Source: Pikeienuella litoralis | GTDB taxonomy: Bacteria > Pseudomonadota > Alphaproteobacteria > Rhodobacterales > Rhodobacteraceae | Length of the DNA: 64,000 nt | NCBI RefSeq assembly: GCF_037646705.1 | Contig: NZ_JBBHER010000005.1 | Span: 248,001-312,000 of the forward strand | Reading direction: 5' to 3' | Shown: one piece after another, positions 16,584 to 23,895 of the stretch | How positions within the stretch are numbered: the stretch's first letter is position 1 | How the letters are laid out: each line of letters begins with the position of its first letter | The notes under the pieces: model-generated | What the model was told of the DNA's origin: nothing | Seen by the model: the letters and a program-made list of their open reading frames with translations, nothing else | The model's database searches: none | Made by a program: the position numbers and the translations under genes

Positions 16584-18983
16584 ATGGCGATCCTTGAGCG
16601 GATGACGCGCCTGCGGCGTGGGCTGACCATGATCGCGGTTTGCGCGGCGGCGCTGGCGGCGACGCCGGCCGCGGCGCAGACGTCGGGCGGCGCGGCGGCG
16701 CCGGCGGGCGGGGAGGCCAGGGGGCAGGCGGTTACCGACATCGTCGTCATCGGCAACCAGCGGATCGAGCCGGTGACGATCATCTCCTATCTGGCGCTGA
16801 AGGTCGGCGACCCGATCACCGAGTCGGCGCTGAACCAGTCGGTGCGCCGGCTGTTCGACACCGGGCTTTTCCGCGACGCGGCCGTGGCGGTGGACGGAAG
16901 CCGGATCCTGGTGCAGGTGTCGGAGAATCCGTCGATCAACCGGATCAATTTCGAAGGCAACGACCTGATCACCGACGAGCAGATGTTGGCCATCATCTCG
17001 TCGCGCCCGCGCCGCTCCTTCACCCGCGCGCAGGCGGAGGCCGACGCGCAGGCGCTGATCGACAATTACCGCGCCACCGGCCGCTACGGCGCCGTGGTCG
17101 AGCCGGTGATCATCGAGCTGCCGGACAACCGCGTCGATCTCGTGTTCGAGATTTCCGAGGGCGGCGTCACCGAGATCTACCGGATCGATTTCGTCGGCAA
17201 TTCCGAGTTTTCCGACAGCCGGCTCCGGGGCGTGATCGACACGTCGGAATCGGGCCTGTTCGGGTTCCTCCTCTCGTCCGACGTTTACGACCCGGACCGG
17301 CTGGAGTTCGACAAGCAGCTTCTGCGCCGGTTCTACCTTTCGCAGGGCTACGCCGATTTCACGGTTCTCTCCGCGGTGGCGGAGCTGGCCCCGGACCGGG
17401 AGGGATTCTACATCACCTTCACGGTGGAGGAGGGCGAGCCCTACACCTTCGGCGAATTCGAGGTGGTGAATTCGGCCCCGAACCTGAATGTCGAGGATTT
17501 CGAGGCGCTGGTTCCGACCGGGCTGACCGGCGCGACCTATGACGCGACCAAGGTCGAAGAGATCATCTCCGACATGGTGTTTCTCGCGGGGCAGCAGGGC
17601 TTCGCGTTCATGGACGTGCGCCCGCGCGCGCGGCGGAACGAGGCCGAGCGGACCATCGACGTGGGCTTCGAGCTGGTCGAGGGGCCGCGCGTCTATGTCG
17701 AGCGGATCGATATCGAGGGCAATGAGCGGACCCTCGATCGGGTGATCCGGCGGCAGTTCAACCTCGTCGAGGGCGACGCGTTCAACGCCCGCGAGGTGGA
17801 GCTGGCGCGAGGGCGGATCCGGGCGCTGCGCTTTTTCGCGGATGTCGACGTGCGCACCGAACGGGGCGCCACCGACGACCGCGCGGTGGTGAAGGTGGAC
17901 GTGCAGGAGCAGTCGACCGGGTCGATCAATTTCGGGGTCGGGTTCTCCTCTGCGGTCGGGCCGACGGGCGAAATCTCGATCCAGGAATCCAACTTCCTCG
18001 GCCGCGGCCAGTTCGCGCGCGCGCGCCTGCGCGTCGCCGAGAGAAGCCAGATCGTGGACCTCACGTTCGAGGAGCCGGCGTTCCTCGACCGCGACCTCCG
18101 GCTCGGGCTCAACGTGTTTTACCGGGATGAAGACCTCGATCAGGAAAGTTCGTTTGAAATCACCAGCCTGGGCTTCATTCCTTCCGTCACCTTTCCGGTG
18201 AGCGAGGCCGGGCGGCTCCGGCTTTCCTACGAGATTTCCGATGACGACATCAGGGATTTCGACGACAACGTGTCGCCGCTGATCGCGGTCGACGGCGGCA
18301 GCCAGACGACCTCGGCGGTCTCCTACCGCTACACGCATGACCTGCGCGACGATCCGGTGGAGCCGACCTCGGGCTATTTCCTGACGCTGGAGCAGACCTT
18401 CGCCGGGCTCGGCGGCGGCGCGCAGTATCTGCGCACCGTGGCCAGCGCCAAGGGCTGGACCTCGTTCCTGGCGGATGACGTGATCGCCAGCCTCGAGGTC
18501 GAGGGCGGCGCGATCTACTCCTATGGCGGCGATCTGAAGGTCAACGACCGGTTCTTCCTCGGCGGCGACAGCTTCCGCGGCTTCGCCTTCGCGGGGCTCG
18601 GCCCGCGCGACCGGTCTCTGGGCGTGAACGGCGAAGAGCGGGACGACGCTCTCGGCGGGAACCTCTACGCGGTGACGCGGGCGGAGGTCTCGTTCCCGCT
18701 CGGCCTTCCGGAGGAGATCGGCATCTATGGCGGGCTCTTCGCCGATGTCGGCACGCTCTGGAGCCTCGACAACACCTCCGCCTTCGACACAAACCAGAAC
18801 AGCGCGTCGAACGGGCTGACGCTCAATGTCGACGACAGCGCCAAGCTCCGCGCGGCGGTCGGCGCCAGCATCTTCTGGGATTCGGGCTTCGGGCCGCTGC
18901 GGCTGAATTTCGCGATCCCGGTGCAGAAGGAGCCTGGCGACAGGACCGAGTTCTTCCGGCTGACGGTCGGGACCCGGTTCTGA
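16584..18983 (+). CDS. bamA: Outer membrane protein assembly factor BamA
   Basis: The 799-residue protein has a signal peptide (cleavage near PAAAQT), then five POTRA repeats over about residues 50-440, then a 16-strand barrel ending in an aromatic residue (LTVGTRF), the usual signal for outer-membrane insertion. The L6 lid motif FLGGDSFRGF is present. BamA inserts beta-barrel proteins into the outer membrane. In many alphaproteobacteria the next genes are lpxD-fabZ-lpxA; here skp follows and lpxD is missing. Confidence 0.96.
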   Translation: MAILERMTRLRRGLTMIAVCAAALAATPAAAQTSGGAAAPAGGEARGQAVTDIVVIGNQRIEPVTIISYLALKVGDPITESALNQSVRRLFDTGLFRDAAVAVDGSRILVQVSENPSINRINFEGNDLITDEQMLAIISSRPRRSFTRAQAEADAQALIDNYRATGRYGAVVEPVIIELPDNRVDLVFEISEGGVTEIYRIDFVGNSEFSDSRLRGVIDTSESGLFGFLLSSDVYDPDRLEFDKQLLRRFYLSQGYADFTVLSAVAELAPDREGFYITFTVEEGEPYTFGEFEVVNSAPNLNVEDFEALVPTGLTGATYDATKVEEIISDMVFLAGQQGFAFMDVRPRARRNEAERTIDVGFELVEGPRVYVERIDIEGNERTLDRVIRRQFNLVEGDAFNAREVELARGRIRALRFFADVDVRTERGATDDRAVVKVDVQEQSTGSINFGVGFSSAVGPTGEISIQESNFLGRGQFARARLRVAERSQIVDLTFEEPAFLDRDLRLGLNVFYRDEDLDQESSFEITSLGFIPSVTFPVSEAGRLRLSYEISDDDIRDFDDNVSPLIAVDGGSQTTSAVSYRYTHDLRDDPVEPTSGYFLTLEQTFAGLGGGAQYLRTVASAKGWTSFLADDVIASLEVEGGAIYSYGGDLKVNDRFFLGGDSFRGFAFAGLGPRDRSLGVNGEERDDALGGNLYAVTRAEVSFPLGLPEEIGIYGGLFADVGTLWSLDNTSAFDTNQNSASNGLTLNVDDSAKLRAAVGASIFWDSGFGPLRLNFAIPVQKEPGDRTEFFRLTVGTRF

Positions 18984-19532
18984 ATGCGGGCCCTCGCCAG
19001 ATGGGCGGCGGCCGCAGTTCTGATCCTTGGCGCGTGGCCGGGCGCGGCCGATGAGGCGCCGCGGATCCTGAGCGTGGACCGGGAGCGGGCGCTGAGCGAA
19101 AGCGCGGCGGCCGAGAGGCTGGGCGTGGAGGAGCGCGAGGCGCGGATCGCGCTGCGCGGGGAGCTGGACAAGCTGCGCGCCGACCTCGAGGCGGAGGAGG
19201 CCGAGATCGCGGCGCTGCGCGAAACCGCGCCGAAGGAGGTCTTCGAGGCGCGGGTCCGCGCGTTCGACGCCCGCGTCCGCGAGGCCCGCGAGACGAGCCA
19301 GCAGAAGGGCGAGGCGCTGCAGGCGCGCTTCGTCAGCGCGCGCCGCGCGCTCTCCGCCGCGCTCGAGCCGATCCTGCGCGAGTTGCTGGCGGAGACCGGG
19401 GCCGATCTGATCCTGGACGCGCGCACGGTGCTCGCCGCGGCGGAAAGCGTCGACGTGACCGACGAGGTTCTGCGCCGCTTCGACGAGCGGGCGAGCGTGG
19501 CGCTGCCGCCACCGGCGCCGGCTGAAGAATAG
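18984..19532 (+). CDS. OmpH/Skp family periplasmic chaperone
   Basis: The product is 182 residues. It has a signal peptide and a middle part rich in charged helices (about residues 45-135) that fits the coiled-coil tentacles of Skp. The conserved ILSVDRERAL start and LILDARTVLAAAESVDVTD end are typical of alphaproteobacterial OmpH. Skp holds unfolded outer-membrane proteins for BamA. Its ATG follows the bamA stop without a gap, so the two are surely co-translated. Confidence 0.9.
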   Translation: MRALARWAAAAVLILGAWPGAADEAPRILSVDRERALSESAAAERLGVEEREARIALRGELDKLRADLEAEEAEIAALRETAPKEVFEARVRAFDARVREARETSQQKGEALQARFVSARRALSAALEPILRELLAETGADLILDARTVLAAAESVDVTDEVLRRFDERASVALPPPAPAEE

Positions 19533-19617
19533 GCGCCGACGCGGCGCGCCTTGACCATTGGGGCGAGCACGATATGAGAGACGGAAAGCGAACATATGAA
19601 CGACGAGAGCGGCGGGC

Positions 19618-20100
19618 ATGGACGGAAATGAACAAGCTATGCTGAGATCCGCCGACATAGCGCGGATCAAACGTATGATCCCCCATCGCTATCCGTTCCT
19701 TCTGATCGATGCGGTGAAGAATATCCGGGTCGGCGAGAGCGCGGTCGGGATCAAGAACGTCACCGTCAACGAGCCGCATTTCGAAGGGCATTTCCCGACC
19801 AAGCCGGTGATGCCGGGCGTGTTGATCATCGAGGCGATGGCGCAGACCGCCGGAGTGCTCGTGGTCGAGACCCTGGGGATGATCGATCGGGGGCTGCTGG
19901 TTTATTTCATGACCCTGGACAAGGTGCGCTTCCGGCGCGTCGTCCAGCCCGGAGACCAGCTCGAGCTGCATGTGAGGGTCCTGCGTGGACGCGGCAAGAT
20001 CTGGAAATTCTGGGGCGAGGCGAAGGTCGAGAACGAGACCGTGGCCGAGGGCGAATTCGCGGCCATGATCATCTCCCCGGACGACCCCAAACACCACTGA
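19618..20100 (+). CDS. fabZ: 3-hydroxyacyl-[acyl-carrier-protein] dehydratase FabZ
   Basis: The 160-residue hot-dog fold enzyme removes water from 3-hydroxyacyl-ACP in fatty acid synthesis. The catalytic His58 lies in HFPTKPVMPG and Glu72 in IIEAMAQTAG. In most alphaproteobacteria this gene is embedded in the lipid A genes (lpxD before it, lpxA after it). Here it is followed by a non-coding repeat array and then gltA on the other strand. An in-frame ATG at 19639 is a possible alternative start. Confidence 0.96.
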   Translation: MDGNEQAMLRSADIARIKRMIPHRYPFLLIDAVKNIRVGESAVGIKNVTVNEPHFEGHFPTKPVMPGVLIIEAMAQTAGVLVVETLGMIDRGLLVYFMTLDKVRFRRVVQPGDQLELHVRVLRGRGKIWKFWGEAKVENETVAEGEFAAMIISPDDPKHH

Positions 20101-20165
20101 CGCGGCGCCGACCGGGAGGCCGGAACGCCGCGCGCGCCTGCGCCCGTTCGCGGGAGGCGGCGCTG

Positions 20166-20239
20166 GCGCTTCTTCACCTCGATCCAATCGCGCGAGATTT
20201 CGCCCGTGGAGGGCTGACGCGGGAGGCCGATCTTCTGGA
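20166..20239 (-). pseudogene. gltA tail copy 1 (farthest from gltA)
   Basis: Read in gltA sense this encodes IGLPRQPSTGEISRDWIEV, against IGRPRQLYTGEVSRDYVEV in the gene. It is the only copy whose frame stays open at the Tyr position (now Ser). The spacer to copy 2 is the shortest and lacks the GC hairpin. Confidence 0.8.
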
Positions 20240-20306
20240 AGCGGCGGGCGGAGGCGGTGAAAAGTTCGCGGAAGCCGCTCCGCCCGTTGGCGAAAGGCGG
20301 TGCGCG

Positions 20307-20380
20307 GCGCTCCTCCACCTCGATGCGATCGCGCGAGACTTCGCCCGTCTAGGGCTGACGCGGGCGGCCGATCTTCTGGA
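20307..20380 (-). pseudogene. gltA tail copy 2
   Basis: The closest copy to the gene in sequence: it keeps KIGRPRQ and TGEVSRD and ends in EVEER, but the Tyr codon is TAG and the TGA stop is replaced by CGC. Confidence 0.85.
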
Positions 20381-20484
20381 AACGGGCGCGCCCCCGCCAA
20401 CCGCGCCGGCGGCGTGTGGGGGCGGTGAAAAGTGCGCGTGAGCGCCGCGCGCGCCGCTGCGCCTGTTGGCGGGAGGCGGCGCTG

Positions 20485-20558
20485 GCGCTCCTCCACCTCG
20501 ATGCGATCGCGCGAGACTTGGCCTGTCTAGGGCTGACGCGGGAGGTCGATCTTCTGAA
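20485..20558 (-). pseudogene. gltA tail copy 3
   Basis: It keeps SRDRIEVEER. It shares the TAG with copy 2 and has the Gly-to-Asp change (IDRP) shared with copies 4 and 5. Confidence 0.85.
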
Positions 20559-20649
20559 AGCGACGCGCCCCGCCAACCGCGTTGGCGGCGTGCGGGGGCG
20601 GTGAAAAGTTCGCGAAAGCCGCTGCGCCCGTTGGCGGGAGGCGGCGCTG

Positions 20650-20724
20650 GCGCTTCTCCACCTCGACCCGAGCGCGCGAGACTCCGCCCGTCTAGGGCGC
20701 TGACGCGGGCGGTCGATCTTCTGA
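20650..20724 (-). pseudogene. gltA tail copy 4
   Basis: It has one extra base after the CGTCAG codons, which shifts the gltA frame. The same insertion is in copy 5. Confidence 0.85.
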
Positions 20725-20828
20725 AAGCGCCGCGCCCCCGCCAACCGTGGCGGCGGCGTGTGGGGGCGGTGAAAAGGGCGCGTGAGCGCCGCGCGCGCCG
20801 CTGCGCCCGTTCGCGGGAGGCGGCGCTG

Positions 20829-20903
20829 GCGCTTCTCCACCTCGATCCGAGCGCGCGAGACTTCGCCCGTCTAGGGCGCTGACGCGGGCGGTCGATCTTC
20901 TGA
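20829..20903 (-). pseudogene. gltA tail copy 5 (next to gltA)
   Basis: It is almost identical to copy 4, including the extra base, with only a few substitutions. This points to a recent copying event of one unit or of a pair of units. Confidence 0.85.
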
Positions 20904-21005
20904 AAGCGACGCGCCCCCGCCAACCGCGTCGGCGGCGTGCGGGGGCGGCGAAAAGGGCGCGGGAGCGGGAGCGCCGCGCGCGCGCCTGTCGGCGGGAGGC
21001 GCGGC

Positions 21006-22301
21006 TCAGCGCTCCTCCACCTCGACGTAATCGCGCGAGACTTCGCCCGTGTAGAGCTGACGCGGGCGGCCGATCTTCTGGATCGGATCCTCGATCATCT
21101 CTTTCCACTGCGCGATCCAGCCGACCGTGCGGGCGAGGGCGAAGACCGGCGTGAACATCGAGGTCGGCAGGCCGATCGCATCGAGAATGATGCCGGAATA
21201 GAAATCGACGTTCGGGTAGAGCTTCTTCTCGACGAAGTACTCGTCTTCGAGCGCGATCTTCTCCAGCTCCTTCGCGACCTGAAGGGTCGGATTGTTCTCG
21301 ATGCCGAGAAGGCCGAGGACCTCGTCCGCGCTCTTCTTCATCACCTTCGCGCGCGGGTCGAAGTTCTTGTAGACGCGGTGGCCGAAGCCCATCAGCCGGA
21401 ACGGGTCGTTCTTGTCCTTCGCCCGCGCGACGAATTCGGGGATCCGGTCCGGGGTGCCGATTTCGCGCAGCATCTCCAGACAGGCCTGATTCGCCCCGCC
21501 ATGCGCCGGCCCCCAGAGGCAGGCGACGCCGGCGGCGATGCAGGCGAAGGGATTGGCGTGGCTGGAGCCGGCGAGCCGGACCGTCGAGGTCGAGGCGTTC
21601 TGCTCGTGATCGGCGTGAAGGGTGAAGATCCGGTCCATCGCGCGCCCGAGGATCGGGTCGACGACATATTCCTCGCACGGGGTCGAAAAGCACATGTGGA
21701 GGAAGTTCGACGCGTAATCGAGATCGTTGCGCGGATAGACGAAGGGCTGGCCGATCGAATATTTATAGGCCCATGCGCAGATGGTCGGCACTTTCGCGAT
21801 CAGCCGGACGGTGGCGACCTCGCGCTGCCAGGCGTCGGTGATGTCGGTGGAATCGTGATAGAAGGCCGACATCGCCCCGACGACGCCGCAGACCACCGCC
21901 ATCGGGTGCGCGTCGCGCCGGAAGCCGCGGAAGAAATAGGTCATCTGCTCATGGAGCATGGTGTGTCTGGTGACCCGGTTCTCGAAATCCTCGGCCTGGG
22001 CCGCCGTCGGCAGCTCTCCGTAGAGCAGCAGGTAGCAGACTTCGAGATAGTGGCTCTTCTCCGCGAGCTGGTCGATCGGGTAGCCGCGATAGAGGAGCTC
22101 GCCCTTCTCGCCGTCGATGAAGGTGATGTCCGAAAAACAGGACGCGGTCGAGGTGAAGCCGGGATCGTAGGTGAACATCCCGGTCGACTTGTACAGCGCG
22201 CCGACATCGATCACGTCCGGGCCGGTGCTGCCGGAAAGAATGGGCAACTCGTAGTTCTCGCCGTCGATCGTCAATGTCGCGCTACGTTTGGAATCAGGCA
22301 T
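21006..22301 (-). CDS. gltA: Citrate synthase (type I, hexameric kind)
   Basis: The 431-residue enzyme condenses acetyl-CoA with oxaloacetate at the entry of the TCA cycle. Active-site segments are visible: LHADHEQNAS, GPAHGGANQ with its catalytic His, GFGHRVYKNFDPRA, and NVDFYSGI with the catalytic Asp nearby. AAGGGGAAC lies just before the ATG. Its last 24 codons are the source of the tail copies downstream. A second, shorter citrate synthase gene lies at 36945. In Sinorhizobium gltA directly follows lpxB; here lpxB is absent. Confidence 0.97.
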   Translation of the reverse strand: MPDSKRSATLTIDGENYELPILSGSTGPDVIDVGALYKSTGMFTYDPGFTSTASCFSDITFIDGEKGELLYRGYPIDQLAEKSHYLEVCYLLLYGELPTAAQAEDFENRVTRHTMLHEQMTYFFRGFRRDAHPMAVVCGVVGAMSAFYHDSTDITDAWQREVATVRLIAKVPTICAWAYKYSIGQPFVYPRNDLDYASNFLHMCFSTPCEEYVVDPILGRAMDRIFTLHADHEQNASTSTVRLAGSSHANPFACIAAGVACLWGPAHGGANQACLEMLREIGTPDRIPEFVARAKDKNDPFRLMGFGHRVYKNFDPRAKVMKKSADEVLGLLGIENNPTLQVAKELEKIALEDEYFVEKKLYPNVDFYSGIILDAIGLPTSMFTPVFALARTVGWIAQWKEMIEDPIQKIGRPRQLYTGEVSRDYVEVEER

Positions 22302-22370
22302 AACGTTCCCCTTTTTGCGGCGGCGCCGCTACTGAATGTTCGCGCCATGACGGCGCCGGCACGGAACGGG

Positions 22371-23810
22371 TCAAAGCGCTTGATCCGACAGCCGGGCGAG
22401 ACTTTCATCCTTGCCGAGGGTGACGAGAACGTCGAATACGCCCGGGGACGTCGCTCGTCCGGTGAGAGCGGCGCGGACGGGCTGCGCGATCTTTCCGAGT
22501 TTCAAGCTTTCATCATCCACGAAAGCACGGACCTGAACTTCCAGTGCCTCTACGGTCCACGCGCTAACATTTCGCAGTCTTTCGGTCAATCTGGTGAGGC
22601 GCCTGCGGGCGTCCTCATCGAGCAGTTTCCTGGCTTTTTCATCAAGATCGAGCGGACGATCCGCAAGGATATAATATGCAGAATCAAGAAGTTCGACGAG
22701 CGTCTTGGCGCGTTCCTTGAGGCCGGGCATCGCGGCGCGGAGCATGGCCGCGCGCGCGGGGTCCTCGACCGCGCGCCCAAGCCGCGCGGCCAGCTCCAGC
22801 GTGGCGGCGGTCAGCGAGTCGTCGTCGGCGGCGCGCATGTGGCGGCCGTTCAGATTCTCGAGCTTGGCGATGTCGAACCGGGCGGCGGAGCGGCCGACCC
22901 CGGAGAGATCGAACCATTCGATCGCCTGTTCGGTGGTGAAGAATTCTTCGTCGCCATGCGCCCAGCCGAGCCGGGCGAGATAGTTCCGCATCGCCTCGGG
23001 CAGGTAGCCCATCTCGCGATACGCGTCCACGCCGAGGGCGCCGTGGCGCTTCGAGAGCTTCGCGCCGTCCGGGCCGTGGATGAGCGGGATATGGGCGAAG
23101 ACCGGGGGCGTCCAGCCGAGCGCGCGGTAGATCACGGTCTGGCGCGCGGCGTTGGTGAGATGGTCGTCGCCGCGGATCACGTGGGTCACGCCCATTTCGT
23201 GATCGTCGACCACCACGGCCAGCATGTAGGTCGGCGCGCCGTCGGAGCGGAGCAGGATCAGATCGTCGATCTGCCCGGCGGGGAAGGTCACCTCGCCCTG
23301 CACCTGATCGTCAATGACCACGGCGCCTTCGCGCGGGGCGCGCAGGCGCACGGTGTAGGGGGCGTCGGGCCAGTCCTCCGGCCCCTTGTCGCGCCAGGGC
23401 GACTGAAAGAGCGGCGGCAGGCCGGCCGCCTTCGCCGCCTCGCGCGCGGCGGCGATCTCTTCGGGCGTGGAGAAGCAGCGATAGGCGCCGCCCGTCTCCA
23501 GCATCCGCGCCGCGGCCGCGCGGTGGCGGTCGGCGCGGCTGAACTGGCTGACCGCGTCGCCGTCCCAGTCGAGGCCGAGCCAGCGCAGCCCGTCATGAAT
23601 CGCGGCGGTCGCCTCGGGCGTGGAGCGGGCGCGGTCCGTGTCCTCGATCCGCAGCAGGAACTTGCCGCCGCGCCCGCGCGCGTAAAGCCAGTTGAACAGC
23701 GCCGTCCGCGCGCCGCCGATATGGAGGAATCCGGTCGGCGACGGCGCGAAGCGGGTCACGACGGGTCCGGTCGGAGAGGCCATCGAGGGCTGCGCCGGGG
23801 CTTCGGTCAT
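22371..23810 (-). CDS. gltX: Glutamate--tRNA ligase
   Basis: The 479-residue class I aminoacyl-tRNA synthetase has the HIGH-type motif FLHIGGART near residue 30 and the KMSKS-type motif KLSKRHGA near residue 225. It charges tRNA-Glu and, in alphaproteobacteria that use the amidotransferase route, often tRNA-Gln as well. AGGACC lies before the ATG. It is 69 bp upstream of gltA in the same direction and divergent from comEC. Confidence 0.96.
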   Translation of the reverse strand: MTEAPAQPSMASPTGPVVTRFAPSPTGFLHIGGARTALFNWLYARGRGGKFLLRIEDTDRARSTPEATAAIHDGLRWLGLDWDGDAVSQFSRADRHRAAAARMLETGGAYRCFSTPEEIAAAREAAKAAGLPPLFQSPWRDKGPEDWPDAPYTVRLRAPREGAVVIDDQVQGEVTFPAGQIDDLILLRSDGAPTYMLAVVVDDHEMGVTHVIRGDDHLTNAARQTVIYRALGWTPPVFAHIPLIHGPDGAKLSKRHGALGVDAYREMGYLPEAMRNYLARLGWAHGDEEFFTTEQAIEWFDLSGVGRSAARFDIAKLENLNGRHMRAADDDSLTAATLELAARLGRAVEDPARAAMLRAAMPGLKERAKTLVELLDSAYYILADRPLDLDEKARKLLDEDARRRLTRLTERLRNVSAWTVEALEVQVRAFVDDESLKLGKIAQPVRAALTGRATSPGVFDVLVTLGKDESLARLSDQAL

Positions 23811-23895
23811 GGCGAAGGTCCTGTGGGTTGAATAGCATGGCGCCGGAACGGCGCGGCCTTTATGGCTTGGCGGACGGGCGAGGACAAGGCGGGGG

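Larger units (their letters stand above)
20128..21082 (-). repeat. Tandem array of five decayed copies of the gltA 3' end plus its downstream spacer
   Basis: The last 24 codons of gltA (21009-21082) recur five times downstream in gltA sense, at 20166-20239, 20307-20380, 20485-20558, 20650-20724 and 20829-20903. The steps are 141, 178, 165, 179 and 180 bp. The DNA between copies is also repeated and resembles the spacer after the real gltA stop, so the unit is gene tail plus 3' flank. All five copies have lost the TGA stop. Two carry an in-frame TAG in place of a Tyr codon, and two have an extra base. The copies resemble each other more than the gene. No protein is likely. The array fills the place where lpxA-lpxI-lpxB lie in related genomes. 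Confidence 0.9.

Noticed and set aside
16191..19670. Open frame of over 1100 codons antisense to bamA and skp
   Set aside because: Same reason: the plus strand encodes recognised proteins over its full length.
20174..20923. Long minus-strand frames across the gltA-tail array
   Set aside because: They are Arg/Pro/Ala-rich, lack ribosome sites and arise from GC-rich repeats in non-gltA frames.
20128..21082. CRISPR-like array
   Set aside because: The repeats are about 75 bp, diverged, and match the end of gltA; the spacers are also repeated. No cas genes are present.
20937..23831. Plus-strand frame of 964 codons across gltA and gltX
   Set aside because: Both are certain genes on the minus strand; the frame has no domain.
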